A stretch of 45,702 nucleotides of DNA from Candidatus Acidiferrales bacterium (GTDB lineage: Bacteria > Bacteroidota > Ignavibacteria > Kryptoniales > JAKASW01): the NCBI GenBank assembly GCA_035515795.1, contig DATJAY010000016.1:1-45702 (forward strand), in the 5' to 3' direction. The translations under genes were made by a program, and so were the position numbers. Positions 1 through 8,972 of this stretch are shown one piece after another. The notes under the pieces are model-generated. The model did no database searches, had not been told where the DNA came from, and saw nothing but the letters and a program-made list of their open reading frames with translations. How positions within the stretch are numbered: the stretch's first letter is position 1; every line of letters begins with the position of its first letter.

Positions 1-1
1 T

Positions 2-412
2 CTCATCGACCAGGGAACGGTTCAGTATTACGCCGGAGCATGGAGAGTATTTGGCACCACATCAAGTGGAGTGGCAACAAAGGAACTGCTCCCGGCGAGC
101 TACACGTTCAGGATGACTTACGAGGGAGTCTCCAACGACAAGCAGCAAGACATTTCAACTAACAGCACGGTTGTATTCTCAACTGTTTTGTGCACGGTAA
201 CGGTGACAAACTCCCAGAACCAGCCCGCCAACAACATCCAGGTAAGCTATTATTCCGGAGTCTGGAGGCAGATCGGGAGCACAATGAACGGTCAGGTGAC
301 TAAAGAGCTACTTCCTGCAAACCTTACGTTCAGGATCACTTACGGTACATCGCACCAGGATAAAGCACAGAACATTTCGACAAACAGCACGGTGTCTTTT
401 AACATACCGTAG
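2..412 (+). CDS. Repeat-containing surface protein, 3' end (5' truncated by window)
   Basis: The reading frame is open from base 2 to the TAG at 410-412, so this is the C-terminal end of a longer protein whose start lies outside the window. The visible part contains two copies of a repeat about 74 residues long (222 bp from one TKELLP to the next). Each has the pattern YY-x-G-x-WR, then TKELLP, TFR-x-TY and a closing STNSTV-x-F block. The repeats look like small beta-sandwich modules of the kind strung along extracellular proteins, but I do not recognise a named family. A GTG at 71 could be read as a start but lies inside the first repeat, so it is not the true start. The next gene, 35 bp downstream, is a T9SS-exported protein, which fits an extracellular role (inference). 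Confidence 0.7.
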   Translation, partial: LIDQGTVQYYAGAWRVFGTTSSGVATKELLPASYTFRMTYEGVSNDKQQDISTNSTVVFSTVLCTVTVTNSQNQPANNIQVSYYSGVWRQIGSTMNGQVTKELLPANLTFRITYGTSHQDKAQNISTNSTVSFNIP

Positions 413-447
413 TCAAAAAGATGATTGAGAAGAGGGAGAATGTGAAA

Positions 448-1116
448 ATGACAAGAATATTCGTTTTATTATTTTTCCTAGTCGGAACTGCCTTTACCCA
501 ACCGGCAAAGGTTGGCAAAACGGACGCCACTGGACAAACCTGGCAAGTCCCGTTCGCCTCATCAGACAACACTATTACTCTGAGTGTTCAAAACAATTCC
601 GGCACTGAGGCGAAGAACATCTCTGTCGCGTTCAACAAAATTCCATCATGGCTGAAATTCAAAGAGAGCACCGCAACTATAAAGAGCATTTCGGCAAATG
701 CTTCTGGGGATGCTGTGTTTACATTCTCTGTTGATAAGAAAGCTCCTGTTGGAAAGGACACGACCTTAACGGCAACGATAAGTACAACAAATGGTCAGTC
801 ATGGACTAAGGAAATAAAGATCTCTGTCGGAGCGCCGAAAGATTACAAGCTTTACAATAACTTTCCCAATCCATTCAACCCGTCGACAAAGATTGCATTT
901 GAGCTTCCGAAGGCATCGCATGTAGAACTCATCATCTATGATGTGGTTGGGAGGGAAGTTGTAGAGGTGGCAGATGCAGATTATCCCGCCGGTTATACCG
1001 AGCTGACGTGGAACGGAACAAGCAAGAATGGAGCTATGGTGTCATCCGGTGTTTATTTCTACCGCATCAGCACGGATAAGTGGAGCAAAGTCAAGAAGAT
1101 GTTGATGCTGAAGTGA
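448..1116 (+). CDS. Secreted protein with C-terminal T9SS type A sorting domain
   Basis: The protein has about 222 residues. An N-terminal signal peptide (MTRIFVLLFFLVGTAFT, then QPAK) is followed by an Ig-like/NPCBM-type beta domain with the look of a CARDB-like module (N-x-S-G-T-x-A-K-N-I). The last 85 residues are a classic T9SS type A sorting domain: NFPNPFNPSTKI, YDVVGREV, SSGVYFYRI and the terminal KMLMLK. I chose ATG 448 over the in-frame ATG 421 because a purine-rich GAGAAGAGGGAG stretch precedes 448 and the signal peptide starts there. The protein should cross the inner membrane by Sec and then be exported and anchored by the type IX system. Its extracellular function is not evident. 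It is probably co-transcribed with the preceding repeat protein, given the 35-bp gap. Confidence 0.85.
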   Translation: MTRIFVLLFFLVGTAFTQPAKVGKTDATGQTWQVPFASSDNTITLSVQNNSGTEAKNISVAFNKIPSWLKFKESTATIKSISANASGDAVFTFSVDKKAPVGKDTTLTATISTTNGQSWTKEIKISVGAPKDYKLYNNFPNPFNPSTKIAFELPKASHVELIIYDVVGREVVEVADADYPAGYTELTWNGTSKNGAMVSSGVYFYRISTDKWSKVKKMLMLK

Positions 1117-1136
1117 CTTACTTTTGTAAGTCACTT
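1111..1136 (+). terminator. Perfect hairpin overlapping the stop codon
   Basis: An exact 11-bp inverted repeat (AAGTGACTTAC, loop TTTT, GTAAGTCACTT) overlaps the TGA stop of the T9SS protein at 1114-1116. There is no long T-run after it, so it may act as an RNA stabiliser or a factor-dependent end rather than a canonical intrinsic terminator. Confidence 0.6.
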
Positions 1137-1351
1137 CCTAGGTTGAGGCGATCAAAAAGTTTTTCGATCCTTTCCAATTATTGAAATTAGCCGCTTGGCC
1201 GTGCCTTCGGCGTGAGCCTCATTCGAACTCTCAGTGTGAGCCTTGACAAGATAGTTATATCCGGCATTCGATTACTTCATTGATCCATCATTTCTCTTTT
1301 TCCTTTATCCTGCCTTGCGGAAGTTCTTGTCTTTTCTCAATTTTAGTTTGG

Positions 1352-4219
1352 ATGAGAAAGAAGAGAATACCACGCGCCGGAGGTTCACAGCTTCTAGTTG
1401 TCTTACCTTCTAAGCTTCTGTTCTGTGTTATCATTATGCTTTCTTTAATCTCGATCTCGCAGGCGCAATTTTACTATTTCGGTCAGAACAAAGTTCAATA
1501 CACGAATTTTCAGTGGGAGATTCTGAAGACTGAGCATTTCGAGATATATTATTACCCAGAAATGACCGAGCTAGCAGGTCAGGCGGCGAGGCTGGCGGAA
1601 GACGGCTATCATTACCTCGAAAACAAATTCGACATCAACATAAACGATCGCATTCCACTCATTCTATATTCATCGCATCTCTATTTCGAACAGACTAACA
1701 CAATGCCTGGATTCATACCCCAAGGAGTCGGAGGATTCTTCGAATTTGTAAAAGGACGAGTCGTAATACCATATGACGGTTCCGTCTATGAACTGAGGCA
1801 TGTAATTCGCCACGAACTGATTCATGTATTTACGGCGGCAAAACTTAACCGCGAACTTCTCGACCACAGGATAACTGCGGATCGAGAACCGCCGTTGTGG
1901 TTTACCGAAGGCATCGCGGAATTCTGGTCGACAAGGTGGGACGACCAGGCTGAGATGGTAATGAGGGATGCAGTACTGAGCGGGTACCTTGTGCCGTTGT
2001 CGCAGATGGACAGGATTTACGGGACTTTCCTGATGTACAAAGAGGGACAGAACATCCTGAAATTTATTTCGGAGAATTATGGCGACGACAAAATTCTTTT
2101 GTTGATGGATAATTTCTGGAAGACCTCATCGTTCGAAGACGACTTCAAGATGACGATCGGAATGGACTATGGGGAGTTCGATAAGAAATGGGTTTACGCT
2201 CTGCAGAAAAAATACTACCCCCTGCTCTCTTCCCACGACATGCCGTCCAAATCGAGCAAGGGTATCTTTTCGGAAGGCTTCAACGATAGTCCGATTTTTT
2301 ATCGAGGCAGGGACAGCATCGCCAACGTTTTCTACATCGGCAATCATAACGGCTACACGGACGTCTACGAGCAGCGGCTGGATGGAAAATCTATCCCGAC
2401 TGAAATAATTCGCGGCGAGCGTACTAATGAATTCGAATCGTTCAACCTCCCGTCAGACAAAATGGCTATCTCTAAAGACGGCATTCTTGCCTTTGCCTCG
2501 AAGAGCGGTGAAACCGACGTTCTTCATCTCTATGATGTCGAGAAGAAAGACATTGTCGGAGATAAACGCCTGGATGGAATAACAAGGATAGGCTCGGTTT
2601 GTTTTTCACACGACGGGAAAAAGATTGTTCTTTCCGGAGCATCGATGGAGGGTTATTACAACCTTTATGTTTACGATTTGGAATCGGACTCGCTTCGACA
2701 GTTGACTTACGGTTATTACGATGACAGGGATCCTGCCTGGTCCCCGAATGGCAAATCGATTGTGTTCTCGTCGGACCGCACCATCTTCGGTGATGAAGGC
2801 CATTACAACCTCTTCTTGCTCGATTTGGCTTCGGGTGGAGTAAAATATTTGACCAAGGGAAGGGAATCCGACTTTTCGCCGTCGTGGTCGCCCGATGGGA
2901 AATCGCTCGCGTATGTCGGCAACGAAGATGGCGGACAAAATATCTTCCTGACGACATCCTTGTCGACTTCGATTCCGGATTCCATCATATCGTACAGGAT
3001 CACAAATTTTCCCACGGCGGCTTACAATGTTTCGTGGACGGATTCTTCCGAAATCCTCTTCAGTGCTTTCGAGAACTACAGCTTCCAGATAAGAATGCTC
3101 GACAGCGTTTTTGAAAAGACACTTACGACAAAGACTGAAAACACTTTCGCGATCACAAATTTTGATTCGTCGTGGACGGCACAACAGTACGCATCCGAAT
3201 CTTCGACGCCGGGGATTCCTTATGTCCCTAAGTACAGCCTCGATATTGCGGAGAGCGAAATAACTACGGACCCTGTATTCGGAACAGCAGGCGGTGCCGC
3301 AATGGCATTGAGCGATATGCTCGGCAACGAGCAATATTATTTTCTGCTCTTCAATACGGCTGAAACATCTGGTGAAATTCTCAAGAGCTTTAATATTGCC
3401 ATTTCAAAAATTTCGCTTGCTCAGCGAATGAACTATGCTTACGGCATATTCAACTTCGCCGGCCGGGAGTACGATATTTCAGACCCCGATGTTTATTTTT
3501 ATGAAAGATCTTTCGGCGGGTACTTCACGTTGAGTTATCCGCTTTCGAGATTCGATCGCATTGAAGCCACTACGAGTCTGGCAAATACTTACAAAGAACT
3601 CTACTACGGCATCGGTGAAAGGACGTCGGTTCTCTTTTCAAACTCCATCGGCTATGTGGAAGACAATTCGCTATGGGGTCCGACCGGGCCTCTCGACGGT
3701 CACAGGTTTCTGGCAAGTGTTGCCTATACCTCCGATGTGGAATACGGATCCGTAGATTACTGGACACTGATGTTCGATTACCGAACATATTTCAGAATCA
3801 GTCAGACCGTGGCGTTTGCGACTCGCGAAGCAGTCTTATGTAACCAGGGTCCTCAATCGAGGAGGTTCTTCATGGGTGGCAGCTGGGATTTGCGAGGCTG
3901 GCCGTTCTGGAGCATAAGAGGAGAAAAACTCTGGATAGCAAGCGAGGAGCTGAGATTCCCTCTCATAGACGAGCTCAACATAAATTTTCCGTTTGGAGGA
4001 ATGCTGTTCTCAGCGATTCGAGGAGCGGCTTACTTTGATGCGGGTTCGGCGTGGGACAATGTCTATGATTCGACGCTCGGAGACTTCGGTGTCGGATTGC
4101 GTTTTAATCTTGGAGGAGTGTTGGTCTTTAGGTACGACGTCGGCAAGACGATTCAGGATAATTTTCAAAAACTTCAGGCTGGATTATTTTACCAGTTCTT
4201 CTTCGGATGGGACTTTTGA
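1352..4219 (+). CDS. Outer-membrane-type protein: HExxH peptidase-like domain, PD40/TolB propeller and BamA-like C-terminal barrel
   Basis: The protein has about 955 residues. After a signal peptide (hydrophobic run ending SISQAQ) there is a peptidase-MA-like region with HELIH at residues 154-158 and WFTEGIAEF at about 183-191, whose Glu residues could complete a zinc site. The middle (about 310-600) contains PD40/WD40-like repeats such as AWSPNGKSIVF and SWSPDGKSLAY, as in TolB propellers. The C-terminal third resembles Omp85/surface-antigen D15 barrels: GGSWDLRGW, an RGAAYFDAGSAWD strand pair and a terminal aromatic FFFGWDF. It is probably an outer-membrane barrel with a large periplasmic or extracellular peptidase-propeller head. 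The frame also opens at TTG 1280, but ATG 1352 gives a more ordinary signal peptide. It stands alone between two intergenic gaps. Substrate and exact role are unknown. Confidence 0.8.
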   Translation: MRKKRIPRAGGSQLLVVLPSKLLFCVIIMLSLISISQAQFYYFGQNKVQYTNFQWEILKTEHFEIYYYPEMTELAGQAARLAEDGYHYLENKFDININDRIPLILYSSHLYFEQTNTMPGFIPQGVGGFFEFVKGRVVIPYDGSVYELRHVIRHELIHVFTAAKLNRELLDHRITADREPPLWFTEGIAEFWSTRWDDQAEMVMRDAVLSGYLVPLSQMDRIYGTFLMYKEGQNILKFISENYGDDKILLLMDNFWKTSSFEDDFKMTIGMDYGEFDKKWVYALQKKYYPLLSSHDMPSKSSKGIFSEGFNDSPIFYRGRDSIANVFYIGNHNGYTDVYEQRLDGKSIPTEIIRGERTNEFESFNLPSDKMAISKDGILAFASKSGETDVLHLYDVEKKDIVGDKRLDGITRIGSVCFSHDGKKIVLSGASMEGYYNLYVYDLESDSLRQLTYGYYDDRDPAWSPNGKSIVFSSDRTIFGDEGHYNLFLLDLASGGVKYLTKGRESDFSPSWSPDGKSLAYVGNEDGGQNIFLTTSLSTSIPDSIISYRITNFPTAAYNVSWTDSSEILFSAFENYSFQIRMLDSVFEKTLTTKTENTFAITNFDSSWTAQQYASESSTPGIPYVPKYSLDIAESEITTDPVFGTAGGAAMALSDMLGNEQYYFLLFNTAETSGEILKSFNIAISKISLAQRMNYAYGIFNFAGREYDISDPDVYFYERSFGGYFTLSYPLSRFDRIEATTSLANTYKELYYGIGERTSVLFSNSIGYVEDNSLWGPTGPLDGHRFLASVAYTSDVEYGSVDYWTLMFDYRTYFRISQTVAFATREAVLCNQGPQSRRFFMGGSWDLRGWPFWSIRGEKLWIASEELRFPLIDELNINFPFGGMLFSAIRGAAYFDAGSAWDNVYDSTLGDFGVGLRFNLGGVLVFRYDVGKTIQDNFQKLQAGLFYQFFFGWDF

Positions 4220-4295
4220 ATCGGCTGCCGGCTGGCGGTAATTAGTCGATCGCTGACCGAAGACTTCGTGCCACAAACGAAGAGCGGAGAACTCT

Positions 4296-4326
4296 TTTGA
4301 AATTCTCTCTTCTTCCCTTAAATTTT
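4296..4326 (+). promoter_or_regulatory. Bacteroidota-type promoter upstream of the Crp/Fnr gene
   Basis: TTTG at 4296-4299 and TAAATTTT at 4319-4326 are 19 bases apart, matching the -33/-7 architecture (TTTG, about 19-20, TAnnTTTG) of Bacteroidota vegetative promoters. It lies about 75 bp upstream of the ATG at 4402. Confidence 0.5.
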
Positions 4327-4401
4327 CTTTAAAGCAGCTTGATCGGATTTATTCGACGGAAAGTTTTTCTGGTCGAGTCGAAATTCATAGACTTAGCGGT
4401 G

Positions 4402-5085
4402 ATGGAAAGTAAACGCACACTTCGCGATGTACCGGTATTTGAGAAGCTGTCTCCGACAGAGCTTAAACTGCTGACCAACATTTCGAAAGCCAAACGCTAC
4501 AAGAAAAATCAAATCGTGTTTCTTGAAGGCGAAGCGTTTACCGGTTTCTATGTTGTCCTGAGCGGTTCCATCAAGGTGTATAAGCTTAACCGAGAGGGAG
4601 AAGAAATCGTCTTGAACAGATTAGAACCGTATAGAAGCTTTGCGGAGTCCTCTCTTTTCTCCGGCTCACGTTTCTATTCTTCCTGTGCGCAGGCGATGGA
4701 GGATTCGACGTTGATGTTCTTTCCGAGCTTGGAGTTTGCGGCCGTGCTCGGGAAAAACCCTGCGCTTGCGATAAGGATATCGGAAGCATTCGCAGTCAGA
4801 TTGATGGAGCTCAACCAGCGTTTCGACTTGCTCGCAGACGGGGTCGAAGGAAGAATCGCGCGCTATCTGTTGAACGAGATTCAATTGAATAATTCCGTGA
4901 AGATGCCGGAACCTGTGTTTAACTTATTGATTCCAAAGAAGGATCTCGCTCAGCATTTGGGTATTGCAGGCGAGACTCTTTCGAGAATGTTCAGAAAGCT
5001 GAAAGATGAGAAGATAATAAGAGAAGTCTCGAAGAGAGTTTTCATCACCAACCTGAAGAAGCTCAGGGAACTGGCGCAAGAATAA
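4402..5085 (+). CDS. Crp/Fnr-family transcriptional regulator
   Basis: The protein has 227 residues, the normal size for this family. The N-terminal two thirds is a cyclic-nucleotide-binding-type beta-roll (VFEKLSPTELKLL, then GEAFTGFYVVLSGSIKVYK), joined by a long helix to a winged HTH (KKDLAQHLGIAGETLSRMFRKL, with the recognition helix around ETLSRMFRK). The N-terminus lacks the cysteine cluster of oxygen-sensing Fnr, so it is more like Crp/ArcR-type members; the effector cannot be told from sequence. ATG 4402 is preferred over the in-frame TTG 4339 because homology begins directly after it. It lies just upstream of the hox hydrogenase operon on the same strand, separated by about 430 bp, so it is an obvious candidate regulator of that operon (inference from position only). 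Confidence 0.9.
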   Translation: MESKRTLRDVPVFEKLSPTELKLLTNISKAKRYKKNQIVFLEGEAFTGFYVVLSGSIKVYKLNREGEEIVLNRLEPYRSFAESSLFSGSRFYSSCAQAMEDSTLMFFPSLEFAAVLGKNPALAIRISEAFAVRLMELNQRFDLLADGVEGRIARYLLNEIQLNNSVKMPEPVFNLLIPKKDLAQHLGIAGETLSRMFRKLKDEKIIREVSKRVFITNLKKLRELAQE

Positions 5086-5183
5086 AATAGTAAATCGTAA
5101 ATCTTAGATTGCAAACGTCGACCAATTCAAAATTGAAAAGAAAAATTCAGGATCATAATATTCAGACTTTTTAATCCTATTAT

Positions 5184-5422
5184 GGGGTAAATTTTTCGAC
5201 GGGGTAAATATTGGACATTCTGCAACACAACATGGCTCAAATTTTTCAATGTGACAGTGAATTCGACGGCACGCACTTTGCAAAATATTAGAGGCTAAAG
5301 AAGTCAAGTTAAACGATATTTAGTAAAAGCAGATAAATAATTTTCCCTTCTATTGGTTTTACGGGAATCACTTCTAGTTCCAAGCCATTGAAAATTTTTC
5401 GCCTTCCCCTGCTCGAAGCAGG
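5184..5422 (+). promoter_or_regulatory. Leader/regulatory region of the hox operon (direct repeat, promoter-like pair, hairpin)
   Basis: The 432-bp gap 5086-5517 holds no convincing gene. It has three noteworthy signals. First, GGGGTAAAT occurs twice (5184-5192 and 5201-5209), 17 bp apart, extending as GGGGTAAATwTT...GAC, which looks like a tandem operator. Second, TTG (5353-5355) and TAGTTCCA (5375-5382) are 19 bases apart and could be a -33/-7 pair. Third, a hairpin with arms CCTGCT/AGCAGG sits at 5408-5422. A good ribosome site (GGAGG) follows just before the hoxE ATG at 5518. The regulatory meaning of these signals is inferred. Confidence 0.35.
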
Positions 5423-5517
5423 CCGGGGTGAACAAACATTTGTCTAAGATGCCTTGCCGCTCGCCAAAAGTGAGTCTCAAGGTTTATCCGTCGAATGATC
5501 TCTGGAGGAAATCATAA

Positions 5518-6024
5518 ATGTCCATTGACCTGATGAAGGCCGAGCGTCCATCGGACGACAAGAGGTGGCGATTGGTCGATACCACCATGCGACGACACGG
5601 TCACCATCCCAATTCGCTCATTGAAGTTCTGCATACCGTGCAGGAGTCGTTCGGATATCTTGAGGAGGAAGCGCTGAGATATGTGGCGGTTTCTCTTCGC
5701 GTTCCAATGAGTAAGGTATATGGCGTCGCAACTTTTTATCAGTTCTTCTCCCTGAAGCCGCAGGGAAAACACACCTGCGTCGTCTGTATGGGAACTGCTT
5801 GTTACATAAAGGGCGCTCAAAATCTATTGAACTCGGTCGAGAGCAAGATGAAAATCAAGCCGGGAGAAACCACATCGGATGGCGAGCTCTCGCTTCTGAC
5901 CGCAAGATGTGTCGGGTCGTGTGGTTTGGCTCCTGCCGTTGTCATTGATAACGAAGTCCTGGGGAACGTCACCGAAGCAAAACTATCCGAGAGGATAGGA
6001 AGGTTGGTTCAGAATGAGCTCTGA
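5518..6024 (+). CDS. hoxE: NAD-reducing hydrogenase diaphorase subunit HoxE
   Basis: The 168-residue protein is a NuoE/HoxE-type thioredoxin-fold 2Fe-2S protein. The cluster ligands are visible as C90-x4-C95 (CMGTAC) and C131-x3-C135 (CVGSC), with an N-terminal helical part ([13 protein letters not shown]) and the conserved [11 protein letters not shown] segment. In group 3d hydrogenases HoxE joins HoxF and HoxU to form the diaphorase half that exchanges electrons with NAD(P) and possibly ferredoxin. The start is ATG 5518, preceded by TCTGGAGGAAATC. It is the first gene of the operon and overlaps hoxF by 11 bases (6014-6024), suggesting translational coupling. Confidence 0.93.
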   Translation: MSIDLMKAERPSDDKRWRLVDTTMRRHGHHPNSLIEVLHTVQESFGYLEEEALRYVAVSLRVPMSKVYGVATFYQFFSLKPQGKHTCVVCMGTACYIKGAQNLLNSVESKMKIKPGETTSDGELSLLTARCVGSCGLAPAVVIDNEVLGNVTEAKLSERIGRLVQNEL

Positions 6025-7660
6025 TCAGACTTTAAATCAAGTCAACGCGAATAATGCGAGGGGCTCAGAATATTCCATAAATGTCTGTGTTGCTGCAGGA
6101 TGTCTTTCGTCGGGTAGCGACAAGGTCAAAGAATCTCTCGATCATGAAGTTCGTGAACATGAACTTGATCACAAGTGTCAGGTAAAGGGAGTCGGCTGTC
6201 TCGGGCTCTGCTCGCAGGGAACACTGGTCGCAGTTGAAAAACAAAACGTTATCTACAAACAGGTTACCCAGACCGATGCAAAAGAAATCGTGGAGAGTCT
6301 TGACAAGGGACCTGTTGAGCGACTAAAGTGCGATACAGACTCGCCGTTCTTCAGACGCCAGACAAAAATAGTTTTGGAAAACAGCGGGATCATCGACCCG
6401 GAAAAAATCGAAGATTACCTTGCAGCCGATGGATACAGCGGGTTGACGACGGCATTGACCGAAATGTCTCCGCACGACATAATCGACCAGATTTCCAGGA
6501 GCGGGCTGCGCGGCCGCGGCGGTGCCGGCTATCCGACCGGTTTAAAGTGGAGCACTGTTGCAAAGGCTAAACTGCAATCCGACGGGAAAAAATATGTTAT
6601 CTGTAACGCTGACGAAGGTGATCCTGGCGCATTTATGGATCGCAGCGTTCTTGAGAGCGACCCGTTCAGGGTCCTGGAGGGAATGGCAATTGCTGCGTAC
6701 GCGACCGGTGCAACTCATGGATACATCTATGTGCGCGCAGAATATCCGCTGGCAGTGAAACGCCTTCGTACTGCAATTCGTCAGGCGGAGAAGAACGGAT
6801 ACTTGGGAAACAATATTCTCGAGACAACATTCAGTTTCAGAATCGACATTCGTCTCGGAGCCGGAGCATTTGTCTGTGGCGAAGAGACGGCATTGATCGC
6901 GTCGATCGAAGGCAAACGTGGTACGCCGCGTCCGAGGCCGCCGTATCCTGCGCAGTCGGGACTCTGGGGAGCACCGACTTTGATCAATAATGTCGAAACT
7001 TATGCAAATGTTCCTTCGATTGTCAGGCACGGCGGTGAATGGTTTGCGAAAATCGGCACCGAAAAGAGCAAGGGGACAAAAGTTTTTGCGCTTGCCGGTC
7101 GAGTAAGGAATACAGGCCTCATCGAAGTTCCGATCGGAATTTCTCTTCGCGAAGTGATCTACGATATCGCGGGCGGAATTCCGGATAATAAGAAATTCAA
7201 AGCCGTCCAGACAGGCGGGCCGTCGGGCGGATGCATCCCTGCCGAACAGCTCGACATGAAGGTCGACTACGAAACGCTCGCGCAGGCTGGTTCTATAATG
7301 GGCTCCGGCGGAATGATTGTTGCCGATGAGACATCCTGCATGGTGGATGTCGCAAAATTCTTCATGGAGTTTTGCATGACCGAATCCTGCGGAAAATGTG
7401 TACCATGCCGCGTCGGGACCGCACAGATGTATGAAATTCTCAACAAAATAACTACCGGCCATGCCACGATGCAGGACCTGGATAACTTGAAGGAACTGTG
7501 TGCCATGGTACAGAGCACGAGTCTTTGCGGGCTTGGCCAGTCGTCACCGAACCCCGTTCTTAGTACCCTAAGATATTTCCCGAAAGAGTATGAAGAACAT
7601 ATCCTTCACAAGAAATGCCCCGCGGGCGTGTGCAAAATGACAGCGGAGATATCAAAATGA
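6014..7660 (+). CDS. hoxF: NAD-reducing hydrogenase diaphorase flavoprotein HoxF
   Basis: The 548-residue protein combines an N-terminal thioredoxin-like 2Fe-2S domain (C25, C30, C62 and C66 in the pattern CVAAGC...CLGLC) with a NuoF-like core. The core shows the NADH-binding glycine loop [10 protein letters not shown] (167-176), the FMN-site segment [10 protein letters not shown] (282-291) and the 4Fe-4S ligands C459, C462, C465 (SCGKCVPC) and C505 (SLCGLG). It oxidises NADH or reduces NAD+ via FMN and passes electrons to HoxU and the hydrogenase dimer. It overlaps hoxE upstream and hoxU downstream; the latter is a 4-base ATGA overlap at 7657-7660. Confidence 0.95.
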   Translation: MSSDQTLNQVNANNARGSEYSINVCVAAGCLSSGSDKVKESLDHEVREHELDHKCQVKGVGCLGLCSQGTLVAVEKQNVIYKQVTQTDAKEIVESLDKGPVERLKCDTDSPFFRRQTKIVLENSGIIDPEKIEDYLAADGYSGLTTALTEMSPHDIIDQISRSGLRGRGGAGYPTGLKWSTVAKAKLQSDGKKYVICNADEGDPGAFMDRSVLESDPFRVLEGMAIAAYATGATHGYIYVRAEYPLAVKRLRTAIRQAEKNGYLGNNILETTFSFRIDIRLGAGAFVCGEETALIASIEGKRGTPRPRPPYPAQSGLWGAPTLINNVETYANVPSIVRHGGEWFAKIGTEKSKGTKVFALAGRVRNTGLIEVPIGISLREVIYDIAGGIPDNKKFKAVQTGGPSGGCIPAEQLDMKVDYETLAQAGSIMGSGGMIVADETSCMVDVAKFFMEFCMTESCGKCVPCRVGTAQMYEILNKITTGHATMQDLDNLKELCAMVQSTSLCGLGQSSPNPVLSTLRYFPKEYEEHILHKKCPAGVCKMTAEISK

Positions 7661-8382
7661 CTTTACCAGCACCGGCGCAAGTAAAAACTCTGAAGATAGA
7701 CGGCATCGACGTAGGCGGCAGAGCCGATCAAACTATTCTGGAAGTTGCGAGGGAGCACAATATTCATATTCCGACTCTATGTCACCTCGACGGCCTGACC
7801 GATATAGGAGCCTGCCGGCTTTGTCTTGTGGAGATAAAAGGTGTAAAGAAGCTCATTCCGGCATGCACGACCTTTGTCGACGAGGGCATGGAAATCACCA
7901 CAAACTCCGAGCGCCTCATCAAATACAGACAGATGATACTCGAGTTGTTAATGTCGGAAAGAAATCATATTTGTTCCGTGTGCGTGACGAACGGTCATTG
8001 CGATCTTCAATCGCTGACACAGGAATTAGGCGTGACCCATGTAAGATTTCCCTATCGTTATCCGATGCTTTCAGTCGATGCATCACACGACAGATTCGTT
8101 ATCGATCAAAATAGGTGCATCCTTTGCACCCGCTGCGTAAGAGTATGTGACGAGATCGAGGGCGCTCACACGTGGGATATCATGGGACGGGGAATCAAAT
8201 CGCAGGTTATGACAGATCTCAACCAGCCGTGGGGATCTTCCGATACTTGCACGAGCTGCGGTAAATGCGTTCAGGTCTGTCCGACGGGGGCGCTCTCGGA
8301 GAAGGGGAAGTCTGTTTCAGAAATGTCGAAACGAAGACAGTTCCTTCCATACCTGACGGCAATGAGAGAAGGAAGAGAATAG
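7657..8382 (+). CDS. hoxU: NAD-reducing hydrogenase diaphorase subunit HoxU
   Basis: The 241-residue electron-relay subunit is homologous to the N-terminal part of NuoG. A 2Fe-2S plant-type domain carries C42, C53, C56 and C70; the His-Cys3 4Fe-4S site has H104, C106, C109 and C115; two bacterial ferredoxin motifs follow (C154/157/160/164 and C198/201/204/208). This full set allows electron transfer between HoxF and HoxY. I start it at ATG 7657, which overlaps the hoxF stop as ATGA and follows AGCGGAGA, rather than at the in-frame ATG 7615 inside the hoxF C-terminus. hoxY follows after 29 bp. Confidence 0.93.
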   Translation: MTLPAPAQVKTLKIDGIDVGGRADQTILEVAREHNIHIPTLCHLDGLTDIGACRLCLVEIKGVKKLIPACTTFVDEGMEITTNSERLIKYRQMILELLMSERNHICSVCVTNGHCDLQSLTQELGVTHVRFPYRYPMLSVDASHDRFVIDQNRCILCTRCVRVCDEIEGAHTWDIMGRGIKSQVMTDLNQPWGSSDTCTSCGKCVQVCPTGALSEKGKSVSEMSKRRQFLPYLTAMREGRE

Positions 8383-8411
8383 TTTTTAAAATCAAAATCA
8401 AAAATTGAAAA

Positions 8412-8945
8412 ATGAGTAAAGTAAAGTTTGCAACGGTCTGGCTTGATGGATGTTCCGGGTGCCACATGTCGTTTCTTGACACCGACGAGAAGCTCCTCGA
8501 GCTGGCGAGCAAGATAGAAGTCGTATACAGTCCGTTAGTCGACAATAAAATTTTTCCTAAGAACGTGGATGTAACTCTTGTAGAAGGGGCAGTTTCGAGC
8601 GACGAAGATTTGAAGAAGATCGAGGCTATCAGGAGCAAGACAAAGATCTTGATCGCGCTGGGAGATTGTGCGGTTACCGGCAACATCCCTTCGATGAGAA
8701 ATAAATTTGAAGTAAATACAATTCTGAGAAGAGCATACGTCGAAAATGCGACGGTCGGCGGAAAAATACCGGATGTCGATCTGCCTACTCTTCTCCCCGA
8801 GGCGCGACCGGTTCACGAAGTGGTCAAGGTCGATATGTATCTTCCGGGTTGTCCGCCTCCGGCCGATGCGATTTATTATGTGCTCACCGAACTGCTGGCG
8901 AACCGTACCCCGAATCTTGAGCAACGAACCCGCTTCGGTAGATGA
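8412..8945 (+). CDS. hoxY: NiFe hydrogenase small subunit HoxY
   Basis: The 177-residue protein is the short type of NiFe hydrogenase small subunit that carries only the proximal 4Fe-4S cluster. The ligands are C14-x2-C17 (DGCSGCH), C86 (ALGDC) and C147 (LPGCPPP). There is no Tat signal and no extra ferredoxin domain, so the enzyme is cytoplasmic. HoxY pairs with HoxH and passes electrons from the NiFe site to HoxU. It is preceded by a short AT-rich spacer, with a weak ribosome site (AAAATTGAAAA), and followed by hoxH after 27 bp. Confidence 0.93.
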   Translation: MSKVKFATVWLDGCSGCHMSFLDTDEKLLELASKIEVVYSPLVDNKIFPKNVDVTLVEGAVSSDEDLKKIEAIRSKTKILIALGDCAVTGNIPSMRNKFEVNTILRRAYVENATVGGKIPDVDLPTLLPEARPVHEVVKVDMYLPGCPPPADAIYYVLTELLANRTPNLEQRTRFGR

Positions 8946-8972
8946 AAATTTGGAATTAAAAATTCTTGAGCT

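Noticed and set aside
2606-3334. 242-residue antisense ORF under the peptidase/propeller gene
   Set aside because: It lies wholly inside a well-supported gene and shows no coding features of its own.
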